Shown piece by piece: positions 9,049 through 18,445 of a stretch of 64,000 bases of DNA. This DNA is from Flavihumibacter rivuli (lineage in GTDB: Bacteria > Bacteroidota > Bacteroidia > Chitinophagales > Chitinophagaceae): NCBI RefSeq assembly GCF_018595685.2, contig NZ_CP092334.1, forward strand, positions 1,578,001 to 1,642,000, written 5' to 3'. The notes beneath the pieces were generated by a model. The model searched no databases, was not told the DNA's origin, and saw nothing but the letters and a program-made list of their open reading frames with translations. Positions within the stretch are counted from its first letter, which is position 1; every line of letters starts with the position of its first letter. Made by a program: the position numbers and the translations under genes.

Positions 9049-10434
9049 TTAAAAAGCATTCTTATCACCCTTGATGGAGACCAGGATGGTTAGGAAAATG
9101 ATCTTGATATCCAGTCCGATTGTCCAGTTTTCTATATACCAAAGGTCGTGTTCAACACGCTTCCTTAATAATTCATTGTCAGTGATCTCTCCCCTGAAAC
9201 CATGTGCCTGTGCCCAGCCTGTAATACCCGGCTTGGCAAAGTGGCGGATCATGTAGTCTGTATAAAGGTTGGAGAAGTCCTCGGTATGCTTGAGCATATG
9301 TGGCCTTGGGCCTACAACCGACATGTCACCCAGGAACACATTGAAGAATTGGGGCAATTCATCAATATTGGCCTTCCGCATAAACCTTCCCAGGCGGGTG
9401 ATCCTGCTATCGCCACGGGTTACTTGTTTGATATTCGCTTCATCATTCACCTTAAGGGTCCTGAACTTGATGCAGCGGAAAGGCTGGTTGTTCTTGCCTG
9501 AACGCATTTGCAGGAAGAATACCGGCCCTTTGGAATCCAGCTTGATCAGGATAGCGATGAGGGGTATTAGCCACGACAGGATGAACACGATCACGAAAAA
9601 GCTGAATACGATATCGAACACCCTCTTCTTGATCCTGTTACCGGTATCCTCGAGAGGCTGTCGCCGGAGTGAAAGCACAGGGATATCATTAACAAAGTCA
9701 ACAGAGAAATTCCTGTTGACAAAGATCCTGTAATCCGGAACCACCTTGAAATAAATAAAGTTCATTTCTGCTTCCTTCGCCAGGTCATACAACTTAGGAT
9801 AACTTTCCGGGGCGAGGGTACAATAGATCTCGCTCACATGATTCTCCTTAACAAATTTCATACAGTCATCAAGCCCTCCTAAAATCCTGACCTCATCATG
9901 ATGATCTATTTTTTCACCAGCCTCAAAGCATCCCATGAAATTGACCAGTTTGGCTTCATCCTCGAAATACTTGACCAGTCTCCTCGAGATGTCGTTATAC
10001 CCAAGGACCACCACCTTCTTCTCAAAACTAAACTGCCTCTTAAGGGAGAAGACCAATACCTCCAACACCAGCCTGTTGACCAGCAAAAGGGCGCCAAATG
10101 CAGCCATGCTTACCACCACATAAAACCTTGAATAGGGGTAGCGGTAAAGGAAAAGGAACACCATCAGGGCCAACACCATCAACAGGAGGCTCTTGATGGT
10201 TAGCTTGAGGAAGGTCGAAAAGTCGAGCCAGTTTTTCTGTAGGTATAGTGCTGTCAGGTAAACAGCAGCTAACCAGGTTATGTTGGCCACTGCAATAAGC
10301 AGGTGATACTCCAGCTGGTAAAGTTCATCGTTCTTCAGTACAAATACACCTACCAGGAGCATGGCCAGGTTGAGACAGATGATGTCCCATAGCCACAACA
10401 GGTTTCGGTAAAGGGTAAACGATAGTTTGTACAT
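9049..10434 (-). CDS. Polyprenyl-phosphate sugar-1-phosphate transferase (WbaP/EpsL type)
   Basis: 461 residues. Four predicted N-terminal helices (about 13-33, 45-67, 80-100, 105-125) lead into a CoA-binding-like domain with VVVLGYNDISRRLVKYF, then a fifth membrane segment near 275-295 and the bacterial sugar transferase domain (about 268-461). Diagnostic motifs are KRVFDIVFS, FRCIKFRTL, ANIDELPQFFNVFLGDMSVVGPRPH and GITGWAQ. This enzyme starts EPS assembly by moving a hexose-1-phosphate from a UDP-sugar to undecaprenyl phosphate at the inner membrane. It fixes the first sugar of the repeat unit; glucose or galactose is usual, not shown here. Confidence 0.94.
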   Translation of the reverse strand: MYKLSFTLYRNLLWLWDIICLNLAMLLVGVFVLKNDELYQLEYHLLIAVANITWLAAVYLTALYLQKNWLDFSTFLKLTIKSLLLMVLALMVFLFLYRYPYSRFYVVVSMAAFGALLLVNRLVLEVLVFSLKRQFSFEKKVVVLGYNDISRRLVKYFEDEAKLVNFMGCFEAGEKIDHHDEVRILGGLDDCMKFVKENHVSEIYCTLAPESYPKLYDLAKEAEMNFIYFKVVPDYRIFVNRNFSVDFVNDIPVLSLRRQPLEDTGNRIKKRVFDIVFSFFVIVFILSWLIPLIAILIKLDSKGPVFFLQMRSGKNNQPFRCIKFRTLKVNDEANIKQVTRGDSRITRLGRFMRKANIDELPQFFNVFLGDMSVVGPRPHMLKHTEDFSNLYTDYMIRHFAKPGITGWAQAHGFRGEITDNELLRKRVEHDLWYIENWTIGLDIKIIFLTILVSIKGDKNAF

Positions 10435-10501
10435 ATATAGGGGTCCTGTCTTCTAAACGAAAAAAGAATATAATTATTTATTTATTACCACAAATCTGTC
10501 A

Positions 10502-11428
10502 TCAAAAGAAAGAATTCAGTTGAGCCCTCGGATCAGTAACCTTTATCTTCTGGTCCTTTTCCTTGAAATACCGTTGCCACAAGCCCAGCATTTTGGCCAG
10601 GTTCTCCATATCCCCGGATTGCTCATTGAGGGTATAACGGGGTATCAATAGCCTGTTTACCTTGTCCAGCTCAACCTTGCCTGCATAGGTGGTGAATCCC
10701 AATCGATAACCACACTGTCCTGCAAGCTTGATAGTAGCATTGTCGAGGTTTCCATTGGGGTAGGCTATATACGTTACCGGCCTCCCCAGCCATTCCTCCA
10801 ACTGGCGCTTCGATTCCTTCAGTTCGAACTCCTGCTCTGTTTCAATACACTGGTCAAGCAAGGGATGGTTAACAGTATGCGACCCAATGGTGATCCATTT
10901 ATTCCTGGCCAACATACCCAATTGCTGCAGGTCCACGCAAGACCTGTTAAGTTCATATTGCTGCTTAAGCAGGCTGATCTTTTCCTTGAAGATCGTATTT
11001 GGTATCTTCTTGAATGCCTGAACGCCTTCAATACCTGTAATGGCCTCCTGTCCTTTTCTCCCTGCATATTCCCACCAATAATTCCCTGAAACGACGGGTT
11101 CGGTCGGCACAAAAATGGCCAGGGGAACCTGTTCATCTTCAAGCAAGGGCAACAAGTCAAGGTTTGATTTCCAACCATCATCCAGGGTGACCAACGCTAT
11201 CCTTTCTTCTGTCTTTCCCTTTTGGAGCAGCGCATCAAATTCAGCCAGGGATATGATCCTGTATCCCCTCCGGCGAAGCCATTTGACCACCTTGGCCATC
11301 AGCTGTACCGATGGGTTGTGCAGGGTAATGGATAATATATTATCCTTACGGTTACCCTTAAGGTAATGGAGGCTGATCAATGCCAGGCCAATGGTCTCTT
11401 TGATTATGCGCTTGATGAAAGCTCTCAT
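10502..11428 (-). CDS. Polysaccharide deacetylase-like protein (CE4 fold)
   Basis: 308 residues. The NodB-type fold shows TLDDGW at 81-86 (motif 1, usually TFDDG; both Asp kept) and SHTVNHPLL with H184 and H188 (motif 2, metal ligands). A later segment, VTYIAYPNGNLDNATIKLA, matches motif 3 (R/A-x-PxG). No cleavable signal peptide is visible; the basic, hydrophobic N-terminus may bind the membrane, so the enzyme probably acts on a lipid-linked intermediate in the cytoplasm. It would remove N- or O-acetyl groups from the sugar chain. It lies 24 bp after the upstream GT4 gene. Confidence 0.85.
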   Translation of the reverse strand: MRAFIKRIIKETIGLALISLHYLKGNRKDNILSITLHNPSVQLMAKVVKWLRRRGYRIISLAEFDALLQKGKTEERIALVTLDDGWKSNLDLLPLLEDEQVPLAIFVPTEPVVSGNYWWEYAGRKGQEAITGIEGVQAFKKIPNTIFKEKISLLKQQYELNRSCVDLQQLGMLARNKWITIGSHTVNHPLLDQCIETEQEFELKESKRQLEEWLGRPVTYIAYPNGNLDNATIKLAGQCGYRLGFTTYAGKVELDKVNRLLIPRYTLNEQSGDMENLAKMLGLWQRYFKEKDQKIKVTDPRAQLNSFF

Positions 11429-11452
11429 GTACTGATTTACTTATTAGGCACT

Positions 11453-12604
11453 TTACCTTGATGAAAGTACCTGCTTATAATAACCGATGGTCTGTTCCGC
11501 TACAGTTGTTGGTGCATACTTCGCGATTGCTTGTTCATGTGCAGCCTTGCCCACCCTATCTAGCAATGCATCATTATTATACACTTTTTCCAGTACAGAT
11601 ACAAGCGCATCCTTACTGCCTGATTCAAATAAAAATCCACTTACACCATCCTCCACCATTTCCGGCACTCCACCCACTGCTGATGCGATCACGCACCTTG
11701 AGGCCGCCATCGCCTCTTCTATGGCAACGGGTAAGGTCTCCTGCTTCGAGGGGAGGATAAAAATATCAGCATCGGCAAGGAACCCTGGTAATTCATCCTG
11801 GGGTTTCCAGCCATGCAGCTTCACTACCCTTTCCAGGTTATTGTCGGCAATGAATTTCTTGACCTTCAATTCATATGGATCATTCTTTGCAAAACCACCA
11901 ATCACATCAAGTTGGAAAACCTTGCCTTGACCGGTAAGGTCAGCCAGGGCTTCTAATAAAAGGAGAATATTCTTCCGGTCATTGATGACCCCAACGTATA
12001 GTAACCTGTTCGCATGTTCCTGTCGGGGAGGTATCGCAAAGAATTTTTCATTCACCGCATTGTAAATAATGGGAAACTGGTCCATCCTGTCCTGCCCCAT
12101 CAGGGCTTTGGAATACTTTGAAATGCAAATGGTATGAAAGGGGGCCAGCCTGTCATTCACCCAGGCATAGAGGTAATAGGTCAACTTTCCCTTCAGGGTA
12201 GGTTGGATCCTGGCCTCATGACTGGGAATCCCATGTACGGTAAGTACAGATTTCCTGCCCAGATACCCTCCCAGTGTAGTGAAAAGGAAGAACCCGCCTA
12301 TCTGGTAATGCACAATATCCGGATTATACTCTTCTATATTCCGTTTCAGGATGCCGCTGCCTCTTACAAGGTAGCTCAGTGCCTTTGATGGAATTGAACC
12401 ATAATTGCAATACTTGATATCAACCTGTTCGTTTAGTCGCACAACCGTATCCTTCGCCACTTCATTATTCAATGTCAACAGCCTTACCTGGATATCCTTT
12501 CCTGCAAACCCCCTTAATAAATTAATGACAGCTGAATGCACACCACCTTTAATGCGGTTGGTATCAACTGGGAAATCGGGCACAAGCATCAGGATCCTCA
12601 TCAT
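11453..12604 (-). CDS. Glycosyltransferase family 4 (GT-B fold)
   Basis: 383 residues (a start one codon later, at 12601, is equally possible). The acceptor half begins with MRILMLVPDFPVD and GGVHSAVINLLRGF, a glycine-rich loop typical of GT4. The donor half has LLYVGVINDRKN, the ADIFILPSKQETLPVAIEEAMA region with the E-x7-E pair, and ASAVGGVPEMV. It is an inverting-fold lookalike but with retaining GT4 motifs. Predicted to add one nucleotide-sugar residue to the growing repeat unit on the inner membrane. Confidence 0.88.
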   Translation of the reverse strand: MMRILMLVPDFPVDTNRIKGGVHSAVINLLRGFAGKDIQVRLLTLNNEVAKDTVVRLNEQVDIKYCNYGSIPSKALSYLVRGSGILKRNIEEYNPDIVHYQIGGFFLFTTLGGYLGRKSVLTVHGIPSHEARIQPTLKGKLTYYLYAWVNDRLAPFHTICISKYSKALMGQDRMDQFPIIYNAVNEKFFAIPPRQEHANRLLYVGVINDRKNILLLLEALADLTGQGKVFQLDVIGGFAKNDPYELKVKKFIADNNLERVVKLHGWKPQDELPGFLADADIFILPSKQETLPVAIEEAMAASRCVIASAVGGVPEMVEDGVSGFLFESGSKDALVSVLEKVYNNDALLDRVGKAAHEQAIAKYAPTTVAEQTIGYYKQVLSSR

Positions 12605-12634
12605 GGATTAGGGCGTTTTCACTGGGGGCAAATA

Positions 12635-13576
12635 TTATTTTACATTGGTCAATATGCCGGAACGGGCTATACTGTCGGCACAAATAGCTGAAAACTCATG
12701 TGCCGCACTATCATTGAGATGGTGGTAGTCGTCAAATTTTCCTTTCTGTCCAACATACCGGGGATCCTTTGCATAATCAAGGTAGAGTACCCCTTCCTGC
12801 TTTGCTATCTCGGCAACTTTTGCAAGGCTTGGATCACGGTAACCATAGTTATCGAAATAAGGGGAAGTGATCACCACCACTGGCACCTGCTTAGACTTAC
12901 AACTCACCAGGAATTCCCTGAATATTTTTTCCAGGTAAGGATCCAGCTCATATTCCTTCTCCAGTTTCCTTTGCTCCGCTTCCCGGTTCATGGTACGCTT
13001 CAGCGGTGAATACCCTGCTGCATCAAGGTAAGACCGGTCCTTCTTCAGGTTATTGGCTGCAATCATGGGAAACAAACTGTTGAACGGATAGATCGCTGAA
13101 ATGACCTTAACCTTTTCAAATGTAGTACGGTGATCAAGGACATCACGCATTTCAGGGTGTCCCTTGTAAAAGGGCAGAAGGGAAGAGAGGTAATCATAGC
13201 CTCCTTCTTTCTTCTCCAATTCCCTTTGGCTGATATCCAGTACAACCATTTTGGGTGTGTAGCGCTTGAGGGTAGCTTGCAGCACACTATACCCGTAAAG
13301 GATGAAGTTCCCATCCCTGCCCGTATTAAAAGCCGTCATGGAAAACTTGTCTGTGAAAACCCTGGGGACATAATGATGACTGGCCCGGGAAGAGCCGAAG
13401 AATAAGATTTCCTCCTTGGTCTTCTCCACTGAATAGATCGTGTGGTAATCTATGCCGGTTTGCTGGGAAAAATAAAATTTCTTCAGCGTGTTACCCAGTG
13501 CAAGGTCCAACAACAGGAACGCTGCGACCAAAATGAGGAGACGCTTCGTAAATATGATGTATGAATTGCTATTCAT
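12635..13576 (-). CDS. SGNH-hydrolase-like protein (AlgJ/AlgX/DltD-like), partner of the MBOAT
   Basis: 313 residues from the ATG at 13576, which leaves 16 bp after the MBOAT gene; a start at 13627 would overlap the MBOAT by 35 bp and add a non-signal extension. One N-terminal signal anchor (about residues 8-30) puts the rest in the periplasm. EILFFGSSRASHHYVP near residues 57-72 gives the GSSR block with the nucleophilic serine of SGNH esterases; DDYHHLND near residue 280 gives the Asp-His pair. In AlgI/AlgJ and DltB/DltD systems such a protein receives an acyl group from the MBOAT and passes it to the polysaccharide. That role here is inference from the gene pair. Confidence 0.8.
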   Translation of the reverse strand: MNSNSYIIFTKRLLILVAAFLLLDLALGNTLKKFYFSQQTGIDYHTIYSVEKTKEEILFFGSSRASHHYVPRVFTDKFSMTAFNTGRDGNFILYGYSVLQATLKRYTPKMVVLDISQRELEKKEGGYDYLSSLLPFYKGHPEMRDVLDHRTTFEKVKVISAIYPFNSLFPMIAANNLKKDRSYLDAAGYSPLKRTMNREAEQRKLEKEYELDPYLEKIFREFLVSCKSKQVPVVVITSPYFDNYGYRDPSLAKVAEIAKQEGVLYLDYAKDPRYVGQKGKFDDYHHLNDSAAHEFSAICADSIARSGILTNVK

Positions 13577-13592
13577 GTCTGCGTTGCGGTAA

Positions 13593-15020
13593 TTAGAACT
13601 GGAAATAAATGAATTGACTGCCATCAAATACGCCCATCAACAGGATCAGCAAAATGATCGCCAGGTAGGTTGAATACCTGATCACAGGATTCCTGTTTTC
13701 CATCAGGGAGAAGGCCTTGCTGAAATATTCCTGCTTGGTTTCCACCAATAACAACATTAGGATGCTTAGCAAACAGAAAAACATGGTGGGATTTGATGTA
13801 TAGACCGGTCCTTCCAGGGTGAACATCTTCTTGATAATGGTGACTGCTTCTGAAAGGTTCCTGGCACGGAAGAACACCCATGAAAAACAAATGAGCACAA
13901 AGGTGAACCCGATATTGATAGGCTTCATAATGAAGGCTGGGAGCTTAACCGCAGACTTAAGGTTCAGCTTATCCAATACCCGGTCACGTACGAGGGCTGC
14001 TACCAGGTATATACCATTCAAGCCTCCCCAAATGACATAGGTCCAATTCGCACCATGCCATAAGCCACTGATCAGGAAGGTAAAGAAGAGGTTGAAATAT
14101 ACCCTGGGGAGGGCCACCCTGTTACCTCCTAATGAGATATAGAGGTAATCCCTGAACCAGGTGGACAATGAAATATGCCAGCGCTTCCAGAACTCCGAAA
14201 TACTTGACGCAAAATATGGCCGGTTAAAATTCTTCATGAGATCAAATCCCATGACCCTTGCGGAACCTATGGCAATATCTGAATAGCCCGAAAAGTCGCA
14301 ATAGATCTGGAAGGCAAAGAAAACAGTAGCGATAATCAGGGTTAACCCACTATGGTTTTCGGGAAAGTTATAGGCCGAATTGACATAGATGGCCAACCTG
14401 TCCGCCACTACCAATTTCTTGAAGAAGCCCCATAACATAAGCTTCAGGCCACTCACCACCCTGTTGATCTCGAACTCATGTTTTACATAGAACTGCCAAA
14501 GGATGTTTTGGGGCCTTTCGATCGGGCCCGCTACCAACTGCGGGTAGAACATCACGTATAAGGCATAAATGCCAAAATTCCGCTCGGCTTTATGGTGGCC
14601 ACGGTATACCTCAATGGTATAGCTCATTGCCTGGAAGGTATGGAAGGACAAACCGATAGGCAGGAGGATGGTCAGGTAGGGAACAGGGTTTTCCTTTCCT
14701 AACTGGCCTAATAAAAAGCCAAGGTTATCATTCAGGAAGTTATAGTACTTGAATACCGCCAATACGCCAATATTGGCTACCAGGCTCATCACCAGCCACC
14801 ATTTTCGCCTTGCCCCACTTGCATTTTCGATCAGGATACCGGCGTAATAGTCTATGACAATAGTAAAGCCCAGGATCAGGATATAAATGGGCACAAATGC
14901 CATGTAGAAATAGCAACTGGCCATCAATAATAGGAACCAACGGTACTTATGTTCCAACAGGAAATAAGCCGAAGTCACTATTATGAAGAATATGACAAAT
15001 TCTATTGAATTGAAAAGCAT
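13593..15020 (-). CDS. MBOAT-family O-acyltransferase (AlgI-like)
   Basis: 475 residues with about ten to twelve hydrophobic segments. Conserved blocks include PQLVAGPIERPQ, FSGYSDIAIGSARVMG, NFNRPYFASSISEFWKRWH and SGLWHGANWTYVIWGG, the last holding the MBOAT active-site histidine near residue 322. These match the alginate O-acetyltransferase AlgI and DltB class, which carry an acyl group (usually acetyl) across the inner membrane. It lies 37 bp after the FemAB-like gene and 16 bp before its SGNH partner, so the EPS is probably O-acylated in the periplasm. Confidence 0.93.
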   Translation of the reverse strand: MLFNSIEFVIFFIIVTSAYFLLEHKYRWFLLLMASCYFYMAFVPIYILILGFTIVIDYYAGILIENASGARRKWWLVMSLVANIGVLAVFKYYNFLNDNLGFLLGQLGKENPVPYLTILLPIGLSFHTFQAMSYTIEVYRGHHKAERNFGIYALYVMFYPQLVAGPIERPQNILWQFYVKHEFEINRVVSGLKLMLWGFFKKLVVADRLAIYVNSAYNFPENHSGLTLIIATVFFAFQIYCDFSGYSDIAIGSARVMGFDLMKNFNRPYFASSISEFWKRWHISLSTWFRDYLYISLGGNRVALPRVYFNLFFTFLISGLWHGANWTYVIWGGLNGIYLVAALVRDRVLDKLNLKSAVKLPAFIMKPINIGFTFVLICFSWVFFRARNLSEAVTIIKKMFTLEGPVYTSNPTMFFCLLSILMLLLVETKQEYFSKAFSLMENRNPVIRYSTYLAIILLILLMGVFDGSQFIYFQF

Positions 15021-15057
15021 ATGGGAGACTTGTTCAGTACACTAAATTATCTAGGGA

Positions 15058-15804
15058 TCATTCAACCTTGCCGGTCAGGCCAAGCATCCTGGACACTTTC
15101 CGCATCAGGTAATAGCCATAACTATATACATTCCTGCAGGGCACCACTTCCCCCCCAAATCCCATCTTGAATTCATTGATGCCTTTCAGGTCCTTCTGTT
15201 CTGTATCCTTTGCTATACCCCCAAAATCATAGGTCTCAATACCCATTTCCTTAAAGGCAATCATATCCTTATAGTGAAGGTATTTATTGGCCTTGCCCAC
15301 CCTGTTACGTTCTATATTATCCTCCAGGCGCCTGGTAGCGGAATGGAATGTCCTTACAATCTTGGTATCCTCATCTACCAGGTAACTATGTACCGCCAAT
15401 ACCGTACCCTGGTATTCCGCAAAACTCAGCTTAAGGAATGGCTTCATTTCCATCATTCGTTCAACCGTTACCGTATGGATATTCTTAACCTTCGCAAACT
15501 GGTTAAAGAAATCTACGAAAAAAGGTATATCATCACTGAAATAACAGGTGATGCCTTCCTCTTCCGATTGCCTGATCTGCTGGCGGTAGGATTTCTGGAA
15601 GCTGCCATGGAGGGTTTCAACCGGCTGCCTCAGGTCTATCTCAAGTGTATGGGAAATATCTTCCACCCCCTTTAATTCCTTTCCCCCTGTATTCTTGACA
15701 TGATAATAAACATTGGGTAAGAAGCTGTCCAGGAAACCCTGCCTTGCTATGTACCAACTAACCCCTACTCCTATTCCCGAATAATTCATTCTGTACTTGA
15801 TCAT
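15058..15804 (-). CDS. FemAB-like / GNAT-fold aminoacyl- or acyltransferase
   Basis: 248 residues, about one GNAT domain plus helices. The central stretch QKSYRQQIRQSEEEG and the C-terminal TYDFGGIAKDTEQKDLKGIN with FKMGFGGE match the end of FemA/FemB and related (acetyltransferase_6) proteins, where an invariant F-K-x2-FGG closes the fold. FemAB proteins add amino acids to peptidoglycan precursors; related ones occur in EPS loci, where they may decorate a sugar with an amino acid or acyl group. Cytosolic, no signal peptide. Substrate not known. It starts after a 127-bp gap that may hold an internal promoter. Confidence 0.75.
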   Translation of the reverse strand: MIKYRMNYSGIGVGVSWYIARQGFLDSFLPNVYYHVKNTGGKELKGVEDISHTLEIDLRQPVETLHGSFQKSYRQQIRQSEEEGITCYFSDDIPFFVDFFNQFAKVKNIHTVTVERMMEMKPFLKLSFAEYQGTVLAVHSYLVDEDTKIVRTFHSATRRLEDNIERNRVGKANKYLHYKDMIAFKEMGIETYDFGGIAKDTEQKDLKGINEFKMGFGGEVVPCRNVYSYGYYLMRKVSRMLGLTGKVE

Positions 15805-15931
15805 AATCGAACTTTCACTATGGATTCAATAAATTTTACGATATATATGAACGTTATTTCCCCTGTTTTATTCTTTTTTTACTGCATCATTCCCCTGACA
15901 CCTACAGAAAATACCCGATAACGGGTAATGG

Positions 15932-17113
15932 TCAGGAGAAAATGAACTGCCTCACCTGTTCAGCCAGCACCTTATGGTCAAATGTCTGCATTCCCAGTTC
16001 ATGAGAAGCGGCCCCAATACGCTCTACCTCTTCCTGATGGCTGATGGCATACTCCAGGCAACCAGCAAACCCTAACACATCAAAATCATCGGCCAGGATC
16101 GCATTCTCCCTATCCTTGAAATACCTTGCCACCTCTCCGTAATTAGTTGAAATGATCGCCCTTCCAGCAGCACAATATTCGCCTATCTTATGTGGGAACC
16201 GCGCCTTGTCCTGGAAGCTATTCCTTAAGGGGATCAATAATGCGTAACTGTCCTTGTACAACTGCACCAGGTCCCGGTAGGGCAGGCCGGAATAGAGCCT
16301 GATCTGGTCCTTTTTCCTCGACTTGCCGATCACCTCCCGAAGATGCTCCAAAGCCTTGGGATTCCCGCTGCAAACAAGGCAGAGGTCTGCCCCATCAATA
16401 TCCATCCGATCAAAAGCATCCAATACAAATTGGATCACTTCAAAATAATTGGTGCTGCCACAAAAAAGGAAATAAGGGGAAACATCATGCCTTGGAATAG
16501 CGAACTGCCCAAAATCAACAATGGCGGGAATCTTCATCAAGGGCTTTTCAGGTGACACCTTCCTTACCCAGTCGTACAGGAAATCGCTGATCACGATGAC
16601 CTTATCCGCCAGCTTGACCGAATACTTATCATATAAGGATTCATCCTTCCGTATCCACCATTTACGGTTGATCTTGATGGAGGAATTGAACTCAACTGTG
16701 TCGATGACTACAGGCAGCCCTGTCAACTTTCCAAGAAGGGAATAAAAAAACACATTGGAGACCTTATTTGTAGTCACCAACAAGGCATCAACCTGCTTTC
16801 TCCGGGCTGACCTGACAATAAAAACCGCCTCATTGAAGAGGGCCTTTATTTTGGTAAGGTTCCTTTTCAGGAAACCATTGCTCCTGTAGGGGGTGCCGGA
16901 ACAATACCTGTAGGGTATTCCCTCAAATTCACCCACCGCTTCCAACTGATGCACAGATGGATCATGGATGGCATCCCGGCAAAGTACAGTCACTGCACAT
17001 TTCTCCCTATCCATCCCCTTGGCGATCAGCTTTTGCCTTTCCACCTGTGCCAGTCCATAAGGGAAGCCACTATAACCAACATAGAATAATTTCTTCTGCA
17101 TATACGGTTTCAA
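15932..17113 (-). CDS. Glycosyltransferase family 4/1 (GT-B fold)
   Basis: 393 residues (an in-frame start four codons later, at 17101, is also plausible). The N-terminal domain opens with LFYVGYSGFPYGLAQVERQ, a glycine-rich loop, and the donor half shows YFLFCGSTNYFEV, ALLIPLRNSFQDKARFPHKIGEYCAAGRAIIST, a variant of the E-x7-E region where EYCAAG is the second part. Likely uses a nucleotide-sugar to extend the lipid-linked unit. It begins 15 bp after the polymerase gene. Confidence 0.85.
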   Translation of the reverse strand: MKPYMQKKLFYVGYSGFPYGLAQVERQKLIAKGMDREKCAVTVLCRDAIHDPSVHQLEAVGEFEGIPYRYCSGTPYRSNGFLKRNLTKIKALFNEAVFIVRSARRKQVDALLVTTNKVSNVFFYSLLGKLTGLPVVIDTVEFNSSIKINRKWWIRKDESLYDKYSVKLADKVIVISDFLYDWVRKVSPEKPLMKIPAIVDFGQFAIPRHDVSPYFLFCGSTNYFEVIQFVLDAFDRMDIDGADLCLVCSGNPKALEHLREVIGKSRKKDQIRLYSGLPYRDLVQLYKDSYALLIPLRNSFQDKARFPHKIGEYCAAGRAIISTNYGEVARYFKDRENAILADDFDVLGFAGCLEYAISHQEEVERIGAASHELGMQTFDHKVLAEQVRQFIFS

Positions 17114-17128
17114 AGGGTATGAATGGGA

Positions 17129-18430
17129 TCAGGCCGGTTGGGCAATTGGTGAAAACTGCTCTGGTGACTCCTGCCCAAGGCCTTCATATACTACATACAA
17201 ATAAAAGAATGTCCAAAAGAAACCAAACTGGAACAATACCTCGCTAAAGGCACTGATCAGGATGGTCACAAAAAATAATATCCCAATGGTTCGCTTAAAC
17301 CCATAATACCTTGCAATGGCTTCCGTCGACCTTTTAACATTGTAAAAGAAGAACAGGAAGAAAAATACTCCCCACCTGGACATCTGGTCGGTAATACCAT
17401 TGATCCGGAGCACCTGCTTATCCTCAGTACCATAGCGATATTCAGGATGCGCCCCCCGTCCAAACATGACATAGAAAGGACGCTCCCCTAACTCGATGAA
17501 ATCGAGATAGGCGCTGGAGATCCGGCTATTACCGCCCTGGTATAAGGCATCGAACTTTACACTCTTGATCTCATTCTCGATCTTCTTCCCAAGGAACTCT
17601 ACATTGAAATAGATGATGATGGAAATGATAAAGAAACTTACCAGGGAGATCAGCCTGAACACCGGGTCTTTGTACACCAGCAGGTAATAGAGGAAAACAA
17701 AGAAGCCGGTGGCCAGGTAGGCCGTAGTGGAAAAAGTTGAAAGCGTAGCCAGCAGGAATACAATGGAACGCTTAGAAAATACTGACCTGGACTGCAAGGT
17801 TGACAATACAAGGGCGATCAGCAGGAAACTTGAGTAAACAGCTGGTTCCCAGAAAGGGCCACTATTCCTTCTCAGGCCTTCAAAGGTAGAGTTGAAGTTC
17901 ATGATCAGGATATTCTGGCTCACTTGTTCCCATCCATACACTTCGGTGGCCATAGTGATCTTGATGGGCGAAGCAGAAAGGATTATCCCCAATGCAGGTG
18001 GATAGACCAAAATGGGCACAAAGAAAACCAGGCTGATAATAGCGATCACAAACATCACCCTTAGGTAGACCTCTATGAAATGAGTACCAATGATCGCTAC
18101 CGTAAATACCGCCTGCAATAAAACCAGAATTTGCAGGATGGCAGTATTAAGGTAGAAACTTCCAAAATAGAGATAGTGCAGGAGAAGGATCAATCCAAAG
18201 AAAAAGGCATTACGGAGATACAGATGGATATTCCTTCGCCAGTAATTGATACCAAGGAGTGAAAAGAATACGAAACCAACCAGCAGCGCATCCGCACTCC
18301 GGATAAAGACCGGGGAACCGGAACTGCCAATGGTCCAGATCATGAGGATCACCATATAGGTCTTCTCCCACCATCGCAGGTCACCAAAATTGCTCTTCAG
18401 GGGAGCTGATATGGAACTGGTTGTATTCAA
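17129..18430 (-). CDS. Wzy-like O-antigen/EPS polymerase
   Basis: 433 residues, almost all hydrophobic, with roughly ten to eleven predicted membrane helices and one larger periplasmic loop around residues 275-330 (EFLGKKIENEIKSVKFDALYQ onward), the layout of the O-antigen ligase/polymerase family. Sequence identity in this family is low, so the call rests on topology and on position between the flippase and a glycosyltransferase. It would join repeat units in the periplasm by transferring the growing chain from one lipid carrier to the next. It lies 15 bp after the flippase gene. Confidence 0.82.
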   Translation of the reverse strand: MNTTSSISAPLKSNFGDLRWWEKTYMVILMIWTIGSSGSPVFIRSADALLVGFVFFSLLGINYWRRNIHLYLRNAFFFGLILLLHYLYFGSFYLNTAILQILVLLQAVFTVAIIGTHFIEVYLRVMFVIAIISLVFFVPILVYPPALGIILSASPIKITMATEVYGWEQVSQNILIMNFNSTFEGLRRNSGPFWEPAVYSSFLLIALVLSTLQSRSVFSKRSIVFLLATLSTFSTTAYLATGFFVFLYYLLVYKDPVFRLISLVSFFIISIIIYFNVEFLGKKIENEIKSVKFDALYQGGNSRISSAYLDFIELGERPFYVMFGRGAHPEYRYGTEDKQVLRINGITDQMSRWGVFFFLFFFYNVKRSTEAIARYYGFKRTIGILFFVTILISAFSEVLFQFGFFWTFFYLYVVYEGLGQESPEQFSPIAQPA

Positions 18431-18445
18431 TGCCTGTTTATTGAT

